From: PALSA-968 sp964387075
GTDB taxonomy: Bacteria; Bacteroidota; Bacteroidia; B-17B0; Aurantibacillaceae
Reading direction: 5' to 3'
Assembly (NCBI GenBank): GCA_964387075.1
Contig: CAYLVB010000003.1
Location: 62,001-126,000, forward strand
DNA: 64,000 nt
Shown: positions 17,622 through 26,238 of the stretch, piece after piece
Numbering within the stretch: the stretch's first letter is position 1
Layout of the letters: every line of letters starts with the position of its first letter
Notes under the pieces: model-generated
What the model was told of the DNA's origin: nothing
Seen by the model: only the letters and a program-made list of their open reading frames with translations
Databases searched by the model: none
Position numbers and translations under genes: made by a program

Positions 17622-18563
17622 CTATACCGCGCGAATATATTTTTGCGATCTGAAATCGGCGTACACACTTTTGATCCCTGCTTCCAGGTCGATCTTGTGG
17701 GTCCAGCCCAGGCTGTGCAGGAAGGAAACATCCATCAGTTTACGCGGCGTTCCATCCGGTTTGCTTGTATCAAAAACGATCTTGCCGTTATAGCCCACCG
17801 TTCTGGCCACCAAATACGCAAGTTCCTTAATGCTTATATCGCTTCCTACGCCCACGTTCACGAATTTGTCGCCGGTATAATTGTTCATGAGGAAAACACA
17901 GGCGTCGGCCATGTCATCGGCATGCATGAATTCGCGGCGTGGCGAACCGGTACCCCACACCGTCACAGTATCCTGGCCGTGTTCTTTTGCATCGTGGAAT
18001 TTTCTCAGTAAGGCGGGAAGCACATGCGAGTTATTGAGGTCGTAGTTATCGTTAGGACCGTATAGGTTCGTTGGCATGACCGAAATGAAATCACAGCCGT
18101 ATTGCAGGTGATAGGATTCGCACATTTTGATGCCGGCGATCTTGGCTACGGCATAAGGTTCGTTCGTATACTCAAGCGGGCCGCTCAGCAAATATTCTTC
18201 TTTCAGCGGCTGGGGCGCCATCTTAGGATAGATGCAGGAAGAACCCAGGAACATCAGCTTCTTTACTTTGTGCAGGTAAGCCGCGTGTATCACGTTATTC
18301 TGAACCATAAGGTTCTCATAGATGAATTCGGCGCGATAGGTGTTGTTGGCTTGTATCCCCCCTACTTTGGCGGCCGCCAGAAAAACATAATCGGGCTTTT
18401 CTTTCGCGAAGAGGTCGTTTACATCATTTTGCTTACAAAGATCAAGTTCCGCGCGGGTTCGGACAACCAAATTGGTAAATCCGTGCACGCGTAGATTTCT
18501 TTCAAGAGCGCTGCCAACCATTCCCTTGTGGCCCGCAATGTATATCCTGGAATCCTTATTCAC
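17622..18563 (-). CDS. fcl: GDP-L-fucose synthase
   Basis: This 313-residue SDR epimerase/reductase turns GDP-4-keto-6-deoxymannose into GDP-L-fucose. It shows the N-terminal NADP motif GHKGMVGSALERNL, the conserved VFLAAAKVGGIQANN stretch, the catalytic SSCIYP serine and the YAVAKIAG Tyr-x3-Lys pair (about 137-144). The length is normal (about 310-320). Its start overlaps the end of gmd by 8 bp, so the two are translationally coupled and supply one nucleotide sugar. Confidence 0.96.
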   Translation of the reverse strand: MNKDSRIYIAGHKGMVGSALERNLRVHGFTNLVVRTRAELDLCKQNDVNDLFAKEKPDYVFLAAAKVGGIQANNTYRAEFIYENLMVQNNVIHAAYLHKVKKLMFLGSSCIYPKMAPQPLKEEYLLSGPLEYTNEPYAVAKIAGIKMCESYHLQYGCDFISVMPTNLYGPNDNYDLNNSHVLPALLRKFHDAKEHGQDTVTVWGTGSPRREFMHADDMADACVFLMNNYTGDKFVNVGVGSDISIKELAYLVARTVGYNGKIVFDTSKPDGTPRKLMDVSFLHSLGWTHKIDLEAGIKSVYADFRSQKYIRAV

Positions 18564-19644
18564 TCTGGCTGATAATTTTGTGGCCGTGCTGTGTCAGAAG
18601 TTTATCACGTTTGAAGAGGTCAATATCCGATTGCACCATTTCTTTGCACAGCTGTTCTACGGTATGTGTTGGCTCCCAACCCAGCTTTTGTTTTGCCTTG
18701 CTGTAATCGCCTATGAGCAATTCTACTTCTGCCGGGCGGAAATATTTTGGGTCTACTTCTACCAATACTTTTCCTGATTTTTTATCAAGTCCTTTCTCTT
18801 CAACGTCTTTGCCTTTCCATTCCAGCTCAATTCCCACTTCCCTAAAAGACATCTCGATGAACGTTCTAACGGATATCTTCTTATTCGTAGCCAATACAAA
18901 ATCGTCGGCCTCGCTGTGCTGCAAAATGCGCCACATGCCTTCCACGTAATCTTTCGCGTGACCCCAGTCGCGCTCAGAGTCGAGATTACCGATGAAAAGG
19001 TTCTTTTGAAGGCCTAAACTTATTTTCGCCACGGCGCGGGTGATCTTGCGTGTAACAAATGTTTCACCGCGCAAAGGACTCTCGTGGTTGAAGAGGATTC
19101 CGTTTGAAGCAAATATGCCGTAAGCCTCGCGGTAGTTCTTGGTGATCCAGAAGGCGTATAATTTGGCTACTCCGTAAGGACTGCGCGGATAGAACGGCGT
19201 GGTTTCCTTTTGCGGCACCTCCTGCACTTTACCATAAAGCTCGGATGTAGAAGCCTGGTAAAACCGGGTGCTTTTTTCCATCTTTAAAATGCGGATCGCT
19301 TCCAGGATGCGTAGTGTTCCTACGGCGTCGGCATTGGCGGTATATTCGGGAGTTTCAAAACTTACTTTTACGTGCGATTGCGCGGCGAGGTTATAGATCT
19401 CGTCTGGCTTTATCTCGCTGATGAGGCGAATGAGATTGGTAGAATCGGTAAGATCGCCGTAATGCAGGAAGAATTTCACTCCTTTTTCGTGATAATCCTG
19501 GTATAGGTGATCGATGCGGTCGGTATTGAACAGTGAGCTGCGACGCTTGATGCCATGTACCACATATCCTTTACCCAATAACAGCTCGGCCAGGTAGGCC
19601 CCATCCTGCCCCGTGATCCCGGTAATTAATGCAACTTTTGCCAT
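18556..19644 (-). CDS. gmd: GDP-mannose 4,6-dehydratase
   Basis: This 362-residue SDR enzyme dehydrates GDP-mannose to GDP-4-keto-6-deoxymannose. It has the GITGQDGAYLAELLL cofactor motif, the signature IYNLAAQSHVKVSFETP, the catalytic QASTSELYGK threonine/serine region, the YGVAKLYA Tyr-x3-Lys and the SPLRGETFVTRKIT stretch. The length is typical. It is the first gene of the six-gene polysaccharide operon. The 74-bp divergent gap to the DUF5686 gene holds TAATATTG (on the minus strand), one base off the -7 consensus. Confidence 0.97.
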   Translation of the reverse strand: MAKVALITGITGQDGAYLAELLLGKGYVVHGIKRRSSLFNTDRIDHLYQDYHEKGVKFFLHYGDLTDSTNLIRLISEIKPDEIYNLAAQSHVKVSFETPEYTANADAVGTLRILEAIRILKMEKSTRFYQASTSELYGKVQEVPQKETTPFYPRSPYGVAKLYAFWITKNYREAYGIFASNGILFNHESPLRGETFVTRKITRAVAKISLGLQKNLFIGNLDSERDWGHAKDYVEGMWRILQHSEADDFVLATNKKISVRTFIEMSFREVGIELEWKGKDVEEKGLDKKSGKVLVEVDPKYFRPAEVELLIGDYSKAKQKLGWEPTHTVEQLCKEMVQSDIDLFKRDKLLTQHGHKIISQSE

Positions 19645-19718
19645 AACAAATTAATAACTACAATATTACGAATAATTTTCGGAAGGTAGCCTATGGATTT
19701 GCCTCCTTAATCCGTATT

Positions 19719-22211
19719 TTGCAGCGCATTTTCAGGCACTTGAAGGCTTTTAGGATAAATACAAAATTCTGTGGTTTTTTTCTTCTCTTTCTCACCGTTG
19801 CTATCTCGCTCAACGGTCAGATCTTAAAAGGAAGGATCGTAGACGCGGTCAACGGGCAATCTTTGCCCTTTGTGAGCATTTTGATGAAAGGAACTTCGGC
19901 AGGAACGCTTACTGACATTGACGGAAAATTTGAATTGAAGCTGCCGGAAGGAACAGTGGATGCGCCGATCCTGGTCTCTTATATCGGGTACCAACCGCAA
20001 ACTCTTTCGCTGAAGAACTTCCCGGAGCCCGAAAAAATACTGATCAAGCTCAGGTCAACAGGCGTACAGTTGAACGCGATCACGGTGGTAGCAGGGGAAA
20101 ACCCGGCGCATCGCATCATTAAAAAAGCAACCAGGAACAGGAACATCAACAACCCGGAGAAGATGCGTTCGTTCTCGTATAACAGCTACACCAAATTCTT
20201 TGTAACGGCGGATATGTCGGCAAACATCGACAGTGTTGCGGTTGAAGATACTACGCTTTCGGGCATTGCCAAATTCTTCAAGAAGCAGCACCTCTTTCTT
20301 ATTGAATCGATCACAGAACGGAAATTCCTTTTCCCCGATAATAATAAAGAGACCGTGATGGCTTCGCGGGTCTCGGGATTTAAGAATTCGCCTTTTGCAT
20401 TAATGGCTACACAAATGCAGTCGTTCAGTTTTTACGACGACCTTATTTCGGTGGTGGATGAGAAATATCTAAACCCGCTGAGCGACGGAAGCACCAAAAA
20501 ATACTTTTTCCTATTGGAGGATACGCTTTACAGCGGAAACGATAGCGTATTTGTGATCTCTTTCAAGCCGAAGAAGAACAAGAACTTCAACGCATTGAAA
20601 GGGGTACTGTATATCAACTCGAATACCTACGCCATACAGAACGTAATTGCCGAACCCGACAGGCCGGATAATTACACGTTAAGTATCAAAGTACAGCAGA
20701 AATATGAATTTGTGGAGGGAAAACAGTGGTTCCCGGTGCAATTGAACACCGATTGGGTTTGGAAGAACGCTACCGTAACAAGCAAAAAAGATCCTACGCA
20801 AAAAGCGAATATGAAAGCGGTGAGTCGCTCTTATATCAAAGACATTATGCTGAATCCCGAATTAAAGAAAAGACAGTTCAACGAAGTGGAGGTTGAGATA
20901 GACAAGAACGCCGATCGGCAGGATGAGGATTTCTGGAACAAATACCGCACCGATACCCTTGATAAACGTGATAAAAGAACTTACCAGAAGATAGACAGTA
21001 TTGGCAAGGCCGAGAACCTTGATAAAAAAGTGTTGTTCCTGGAAGCGCTCTTCAACAATCGTCTTCCCATTGGTAAATTCGACCTCAACCTGGACAAGAT
21101 CCTTAAGGCCAATCAATATGAATACATTCGTTTAGGAGCGGGTTTGCACACCAACCGGAAATTGAGCAAGGCATTTACCATTGGCGGATATTTTGGTTAT
21201 GGTTTTGGCGACAAGGCATGGAAATATGGTGGCGATCTGTCTGTGCCCATTTGGAAAAGGAGAGAATTTGTTTTCAATGCTTCTTACGAAAAGGACCTTA
21301 TTGAATCGGGGGGCTCGCGCTTTTTTGAGAACGCGCGTACTATGAACTCCTCTGAACTTTACAGGGATATTTATGTTTCGGTGTTCGACAAGATCACAAA
21401 GTATGAGACCGCGTTGAGCTTTCGCGCCTTCAAATATTTTAAAACGAACTTGTTTGTGAACCACCAGCAACGTTTGGGCCCTACGCAGTTTGGGATCACC
21501 GACACAGCGGGGATCACCGGCTTAAAAGACACTTTCAATATCAACGAAGTTGGGGTGCAATTGAAATTTCTGTACAAGGAAAAATTTCTGCAAACGCTTA
21601 GAAGCAAACTTTCATTGGGAAGCGATTACCCCGTGCTTTTTGTGAATGTGGCTAAAGGACTTGACCAACCTTTAGCGGGACAAAGAGGAGACCTGGACTA
21701 TTTGAAGGTTGACGCGAAACTGGAAATGACCAAAACTTTTAAGACCATTGGTGTTACGCGCATTCAGCTGGCGGGCGGAAAAGTGTTTGGCGCTGTTCCC
21801 TATACCCTGCTCTTTAATAATCGCGGTTCGTTGTTCGGTAAGTTCAATGTTTCGGCGGGAAATACTTTTGAGACGATGGGATTGAATGAATTCGTAACGA
21901 GCGAATATGGCGCCCTCTTCCTCAATCACAACATCGGCAGGTTCTTAAAGTTGCGAAAAAAGTTCAACCCCGAATTTGAATTGGTGCACAGCATGGCCAT
22001 TGGAAGTTTGGAGCACCCCGGCAGTTTGTACAACATTCCGGTGAACAGTTTGGAGAAAGGCTATTTTGAGAGCGGGTTCCGGCTTTTACATCTTATTAAA
22101 AGCGGTGTTTCTACTTTTGGCGTTGGCGCGTTCTACCGTTACGGCTCTTATGCAAAGCCCGAATTCAAAGATAATCTGGCGGTAAAACTCGTGATCGGCA
22201 TTAAACTTTAG
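19719..22211 (+). CDS. DUF5686 / carboxypeptidase-regulatory-like outer-membrane protein
   Basis: The 830-residue exported protein has a signal segment (FCGFFLLFLTVAISLNGQ), a carboxypeptidase-regulatory-like domain (about 33-115: LKGRIVDAVNGQSLPFVSILMKGTSAGTLTDIDGKFEL), and a long DUF5686-type region ending in an outer-membrane barrel. Such proteins are common in Bacteroidota; their role is unknown, though TonB-receptor-like surface functions are suspected. The TTG at 19719 lies within a promoter-like TATTTTG, so the TTG at 19740, giving an N-terminus of MKAFRINTKFCGFF, may be the real start. It overlaps the convergent gene by 4 bp. Confidence 0.8.
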   Translation: MQRIFRHLKAFRINTKFCGFFLLFLTVAISLNGQILKGRIVDAVNGQSLPFVSILMKGTSAGTLTDIDGKFELKLPEGTVDAPILVSYIGYQPQTLSLKNFPEPEKILIKLRSTGVQLNAITVVAGENPAHRIIKKATRNRNINNPEKMRSFSYNSYTKFFVTADMSANIDSVAVEDTTLSGIAKFFKKQHLFLIESITERKFLFPDNNKETVMASRVSGFKNSPFALMATQMQSFSFYDDLISVVDEKYLNPLSDGSTKKYFFLLEDTLYSGNDSVFVISFKPKKNKNFNALKGVLYINSNTYAIQNVIAEPDRPDNYTLSIKVQQKYEFVEGKQWFPVQLNTDWVWKNATVTSKKDPTQKANMKAVSRSYIKDIMLNPELKKRQFNEVEVEIDKNADRQDEDFWNKYRTDTLDKRDKRTYQKIDSIGKAENLDKKVLFLEALFNNRLPIGKFDLNLDKILKANQYEYIRLGAGLHTNRKLSKAFTIGGYFGYGFGDKAWKYGGDLSVPIWKRREFVFNASYEKDLIESGGSRFFENARTMNSSELYRDIYVSVFDKITKYETALSFRAFKYFKTNLFVNHQQRLGPTQFGITDTAGITGLKDTFNINEVGVQLKFLYKEKFLQTLRSKLSLGSDYPVLFVNVAKGLDQPLAGQRGDLDYLKVDAKLEMTKTFKTIGVTRIQLAGGKVFGAVPYTLLFNNRGSLFGKFNVSAGNTFETMGLNEFVTSEYGALFLNHNIGRFLKLRKKFNPEFELVHSMAIGSLEHPGSLYNIPVNSLEKGYFESGFRLLHLIKSGVSTFGVGAFYRYGSYAKPEFKDNLAVKLVIGIKL

Positions 22212-23683
22212 AAACGCATGCGGATAAATCCTGTACTCAGTGAAATGGTTGGTCCTTTTTGCACAAAGAAAGTGATCGCGTCGCGTGACGCAATACCCGC
22301 TTCGTATTTTCCACCCGGTGCGGTGAAGATCAATCCTACAGGAATTTGATTTGAGTAATTTCCGCCCGTAATGAACCCCGCCTGGAATTTCACCCACGGA
22401 GCCAGCCAAAGATCACCGCCAATACCAATGATAGGATTCTCAATGGTTCCGGGAATGCCGCTAGTGGTAGGCACAATGCAATCAATACCAAGCTCCGCAA
22501 TTTTACCGATGCCGATACTGGCGCCTGCACGGAACATGCCGGGTAATGTAGTTGTTTTACTTTGCTGTCCTTTTAATTTAAAGAGCCCGCCATCCTTGCC
22601 GAACATATTCTTGAACTGCGAGAAGATGTTATAATTCTCCATACCGGGATTGGTTGTACTTATAAATAATGTATCCTGCATTTCGTACACATTCCCGGTC
22701 CAGTTTATCGAGCCGGTGTTTATGAGTGCAGCCCCAATCTTGAATTTACGGATAACAACGTCGGCCCCGATGTCAAATCCAAAACCACTTCCTACAGATT
22801 TAGGGGGGAACCCGGCGCCACTTACCGCATTGGTTGCCGCGGCCGCAGTTCCATAATCAATTCCGAAGGCAGGACTCAAAGAACTATAACCGCTTAACAC
22901 ATTGTTCTCTGATCGTATATTGAGCAATGCAATTCCCTGGATATATTTCAAACCTACCCCTCCGTATACAGCGAAATTGCTGTCGCCTAAAACCTTTAAG
23001 CCATAAGAGAGGTTGTAGTCGCGATAATACATCAGCGTCATGTCCGTTCCATTCAGCAGTTTAGAAAGCTGTAAGGGAATGGCGGCTTTGCCCTGCAAGA
23101 CCATTTTTGCAGTATCGGGGTCGAGGTTGGCGTGATTAGCTATCCAGTCGGTTGCGCCATTGGCGAGCTGTATCTGTATGGAATCAAAAACTGAAGAGGT
23201 TTTACCCAGGAACAAAAGATCAGCCGCTTTATTTCCGAGCTTACTGGTAAATTGAAAATGATCGTTGATGCGAAAGGCAAATCCTCCGGCCACTTTGGTG
23301 TCGACCGCGATACCGAATGAGCCGAGGTCGGCGTTAATGGTAAATCCTGTTTCAGAGAAATTTCTGGCTGCTGCCATTTTTTCATCGTAGGTGAATTTTG
23401 TTCCGCCGCCTTTGATCAGGTCACTTAACACATTTCGTAATTCGTCCTTTTTTAATGCTTCGGAATATAGCGATCCTGTGAATTCCGAAAATCCCATGGT
23501 AACGGTCTTGCCGTATTTGTTGCGCCAGCCGAGGTTGGCCGGATTGATCCCCGTTGCCTGGTAATCGGTGGCAAAAGTGGTGGCGCCGCCATGACCTGTA
23601 TTGCAGAAAGAGCTGAACTCCTGTTGCGCAAAGCCCACGGTTGAACATACGATCAGTGAAAGGGTGAGGATCTTTTTACACAT
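22208..23683 (-). CDS. Exported outer-membrane protein, possibly DUF5723
   Basis: The 491-residue protein starts with a signal peptide (KILTLSLIVCSTVGFAQQ) followed by a mature start resembling FadL/TraF-like barrels in Bacteroidota (YQATGINPANLGW). Gly- and aromatic-rich beta segments follow, such as GGVGLKYIQGIALLN and FGFDIGADVVIRKFKIGAALIN, and it ends in LSTGFIRMRF. DUF5723 is the best guess for the family, from memory. The gene is convergent with DUF5686 (4-bp overlap) and upstream of nothing obviously related. Confidence 0.6.
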   Translation of the reverse strand: MCKKILTLSLIVCSTVGFAQQEFSSFCNTGHGGATTFATDYQATGINPANLGWRNKYGKTVTMGFSEFTGSLYSEALKKDELRNVLSDLIKGGGTKFTYDEKMAAARNFSETGFTINADLGSFGIAVDTKVAGGFAFRINDHFQFTSKLGNKAADLLFLGKTSSVFDSIQIQLANGATDWIANHANLDPDTAKMVLQGKAAIPLQLSKLLNGTDMTLMYYRDYNLSYGLKVLGDSNFAVYGGVGLKYIQGIALLNIRSENNVLSGYSSLSPAFGIDYGTAAAATNAVSGAGFPPKSVGSGFGFDIGADVVIRKFKIGAALINTGSINWTGNVYEMQDTLFISTTNPGMENYNIFSQFKNMFGKDGGLFKLKGQQSKTTTLPGMFRAGASIGIGKIAELGIDCIVPTTSGIPGTIENPIIGIGGDLWLAPWVKFQAGFITGGNYSNQIPVGLIFTAPGGKYEAGIASRDAITFFVQKGPTISLSTGFIRMRF

Positions 23684-23741
23684 AGTCGGGATTTTGAAGA
23701 ATCTAATTTACATATTTTTTTGTTCAGGCAAAAACGCTGTT

Positions 23742-24554
23742 TTACTCGGAAATAGCTATAAAATCAGGATTATCCAGTGTTTCTTTATTGTAATTGAGGC
23801 GCGCCTTGGTTGTAAGGTTAAGGAATTTTCCACCCGCGTTCTCTACAATGGCCTGCCCCGCCGCGGTATCCCACTCCATGGTGCGGCCGTAGCGCGGATA
23901 TTGATGCGCCTTTCCTTCGGCCACCCAGCACATTTTTACCGAGCTGCCGCTGTACACCACATCCGGCTTTCCTTTTTCGTATTTCAGCGCGTCGAGATGC
24001 GCGTAGGTCTCTTTGCTGAGGTGCGAGCGGCTCGCCACTACGGTATAAGTATGCGGTCTGGCACCGGGTAATTTTTTTGCATGTTTCAACCAATCTTCCA
24101 GCGTAAAATTCACCGCGTTCTGCTGCGTAAGAATAGCATGCCCCACTTTAAAGGAGCCGATAGAAGGCGCAGCGAAATACATGTCTTTTAGAACGGGCAT
24201 GTAAACAACCCCCAGCAAAGGAAAATTATTTTCTATCAATCCAATATTCACGCTGAACTCGCCGTTCTTCTTCACAAACTCCTTGGTACCGTCGAGCGGG
24301 TCTACCAGCCAAAGTCTTACGTGGTTCTTTCTTTGATCGTAGGATGGAAGATGTTCTTCTTCTGAAATGACAGGTATATGGGTCTGTTCCAAATGTTCCA
24401 CGATCACTTGGCTGGCCCTGCGATCGGCCTCTGTGACCGGGCTGTCGTCTTCCTTGTAATTTACCTTAAAAGGCTGGGCATAAACTTCCATGATCTTATC
24501 TCCGGCCATAAGTGCGGCTTTGAGGGCTATTTCCAGGAGTTTTTCGTCGGTCAT
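23742..24554 (-). CDS. cysQ: 3'(2'),5'-bisphosphate nucleotidase
   Basis: This 270-residue inositol-monophosphatase-superfamily enzyme removes the 3'-phosphate of PAP, a by-product of sulfate activation. The lithium-sensitive metal site is intact: SEEEHLPSY (Glu about 70), WLVDPLDGTKEF (Asp-Pro-Leu-Asp-Gly-Thr, about 82-93) and EWDTAAGQAIVE near the C-terminus. The length is normal. No sulfate-assimilation genes lie nearby. It diverges from lspA with 81 bp between starts. Confidence 0.93.
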   Translation of the reverse strand: MTDEKLLEIALKAALMAGDKIMEVYAQPFKVNYKEDDSPVTEADRRASQVIVEHLEQTHIPVISEEEHLPSYDQRKNHVRLWLVDPLDGTKEFVKKNGEFSVNIGLIENNFPLLGVVYMPVLKDMYFAAPSIGSFKVGHAILTQQNAVNFTLEDWLKHAKKLPGARPHTYTVVASRSHLSKETYAHLDALKYEKGKPDVVYSGSSVKMCWVAEGKAHQYPRYGRTMEWDTAAGQAIVENAGGKFLNLTTKARLNYNKETLDNPDFIAISE

Positions 24555-24617
24555 TGTACAAACTTAACAATTATTGCCCTTCGGTCTTAAAATTACCATG
24601 CCCCTACAATAAAATCC

Positions 24618-24625
24618 TATCTTTG
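24618..24625 (+). promoter_or_regulatory. TATCTTTG -7 element of lspA
   Basis: This is an exact TAnnTTTG match 10 nt before the lspA ATG. There is no clear TTG at -33; a TTA lies 22 bp upstream. Confidence 0.5.
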
Positions 24626-24635
24626 CTGGGCTGAA

Positions 24636-25301
24636 ATGAGCAAGCATTTTAAAATAGCTTTGGCGGTGATCGTGGGTGTGCTCCTGGCCGACCAGTTCAT
24701 CAAGATCTACGTGAAGACGCATTTTTTCCTGGGCGAGGAATACACTATTTTTTCGTGGTTCAAAATTCACTTTACGGAGAACGCGGGCATGGCCTTTGGC
24801 TATGAGTTTGGCGGCACATGGGGCAAATTATTGCTGAGCCTGTTCCGCATAGGCGCGGCGGCCTTTGGCGTGTGGTACCTGCGCGACATCATTAAAAAAA
24901 GAATGCATCCGGGTTACGTGGCTGCCATTGGATTTATTTTCGCCGGCGCAGTGGGCAATATCATTGACAGTATGTTCTATGGGCTTTGTTTCACAGATAG
25001 CATCATGGGTCCCGCCGTGTTCATGCCGGCCGAAGGCGGGTACGAAAGTTTTTTACACGGGCGCGTGGTGGATATGTTCTATTTTCCGATAGCGGAAGGG
25101 AAATTTCCGGACTGGATGCCCTTCTGGGGCAATGAGCATTTTATTTTCTTCAGACCGGTGTTCAACCTGGCAGACGCGTCGATCACAACCGGTGTACTCA
25201 TGATCTTATTGTGGCAGAAGAAATTCTTTAAAGCGGATGAACCTAAACAGGAATCGGTAACTGACCCGGGCCCTGAAGTTCCGCATCAATCCAATAACTG
25301 A
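24636..25301 (+). CDS. lspA: Lipoprotein signal peptidase (signal peptidase II)
   Basis: LspA cuts signal peptides from prolipoproteins in the inner membrane. The 221-residue protein has four helices and both catalytic-aspartate motifs, GAVGNIIDS (about 105-113) and FNLADASITTGV (about 177-188), plus the conserved FTENAGMAFG loop (about 46-55). It is longer than the E. coli enzyme (164) because of an insertion around SIMGPAVFMPAEGGYESFLHG and a hydrophilic tail. The last 16 bp overlap the convergent HIT gene. Confidence 0.95.
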   Translation: MSKHFKIALAVIVGVLLADQFIKIYVKTHFFLGEEYTIFSWFKIHFTENAGMAFGYEFGGTWGKLLLSLFRIGAAAFGVWYLRDIIKKRMHPGYVAAIGFIFAGAVGNIIDSMFYGLCFTDSIMGPAVFMPAEGGYESFLHGRVVDMFYFPIAEGKFPDWMPFWGNEHFIFFRPVFNLADASITTGVLMILLWQKKFFKADEPKQESVTDPGPEVPHQSNN

Positions 25302-25681
25302 GCGATCTTAGCACGGGTCTGCTCAAATTCTTCTTTCGTAAATTTTAACTTCGGATTTTTAAAGCTGGCCTCCCCTTCCTGGTTGATGGGAATGAGATGA
25401 ATGTGCGCGTGCGGCACTTCAAACCCAAGAACAACTACGCTTACCCTTTTACAATTCATGGCCTTCTTTAAAGCGGTAGCCACTTTTTTTGAGAAGGTTA
25501 GAAGGTGTGTGTAGTTCTCATCATCGAGGTCGAAAAGATCGTCCTCTTCTTTTTTAGGAACAATGAGCGTGTGGCCCTCTTTAAGCGGGTTGATATCGAG
25601 GAAGGCGATGCAATGCTCGTTCTCGGCTACTTTGTAACAAGGAATGTCGCCGGCAATTATTTTAGAGAAGATGCTGGGCAT
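25286..25681 (-). CDS. HIT-family nucleotide-binding hydrolase
   Basis: This 131-residue HIT protein has the catalytic histidine triad PHAHIHLIPI (about 100-109), and the start SIFSKIIAGDIPCYKVAENE is typical of the bacterial HinT-like branch. Such proteins hydrolyse nucleotide-phosphoramidates or dinucleotide polyphosphates. The start overlaps the greA stop by one base, indicating coupled translation. It overlaps lspA at the other end on the opposite strand. Confidence 0.93.
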   Translation of the reverse strand: MPSIFSKIIAGDIPCYKVAENEHCIAFLDINPLKEGHTLIVPKKEEDDLFDLDDENYTHLLTFSKKVATALKKAMNCKRVSVVVLGFEVPHAHIHLIPINQEGEASFKNPKLKFTKEEFEQTRAKIAQLLD

Positions 25682-26157
25682 TATTTGCTGATCTCAACGA
25701 TCTGGAACGGAATGGTTCCGGCCGGGACCGTGATGTCCACTTTATCGCCTACTTTCTTTCCCATAAGTCCTTTTCCTATTGGAGAATCCACAGAGATCTT
25801 TCCTTCCTTGAGGTTGGCTTCGCTTTGAGTAACGAGGGTATATTGAACGATCTGGCTGTTCTTGAGGTTCTTTACTTTAACCTTGGTGAGGATGGACACC
25901 TTAGAAGTATCTACCTGTGAAGTATCAACGAGGCGGGCGTTAGAGAGTGTATCTTCCAGCTTGGCAATACGAGCCTCCAGGAGCCCCTGGGCTTCGCGTG
26001 CTGCATCGTATTCGGCGTTCTCGGAAAGATCTCCCTTATCGCGCGCTTCGGCGATCTGGCGGGTTATATTGGCCCTTTCCTTGGTCTTTAGGTAATGCAC
26101 CTCGTCCCTTAGTTTCTTAAGGCCTTCTTCGGTAAAATAGGATACGTGTTGCGACAT
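25681..26157 (-). CDS. greA: Transcription elongation factor GreA
   Basis: GreA enters the RNA polymerase secondary channel and stimulates cleavage of backtracked RNA. The 158-residue protein has the N-terminal coiled coil (about 1-75), with GDLSENAEYDAAREAQG at its tip including the two acidic residues needed for cleavage. The C-terminal globular domain contains VDSPIGKGLMGKKVGDKV. The length is exactly typical. It is coupled to the HIT gene. Confidence 0.97.
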   Translation of the reverse strand: MSQHVSYFTEEGLKKLRDEVHYLKTKERANITRQIAEARDKGDLSENAEYDAAREAQGLLEARIAKLEDTLSNARLVDTSQVDTSKVSILTKVKVKNLKNSQIVQYTLVTQSEANLKEGKISVDSPIGKGLMGKKVGDKVDITVPAGTIPFQIVEISK

Positions 26158-26170
26158 ATCTGCTGGTTTT

Positions 26171-26202
26171 TAAAAGAGAAAAAACCTCCCGAAACCGGGA
26201 GG
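26171..26202 (-). terminator. Intrinsic terminator of the TonB receptor-PorV operon
   Basis: CCTCCCG (26185-26191) and CGGGAGG (26196-26202) form a 7-bp GC-rich stem with a 4-nt loop. On the minus strand it is followed by TTTTTTCTCTTTT (26184-26172). It sits 37 bp past the PorV-like stop and just upstream of greA. Confidence 0.85.
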
Positions 26203-26238
26203 CTTTTCCATAACAAAGATAAAATAATATTCTAAACC

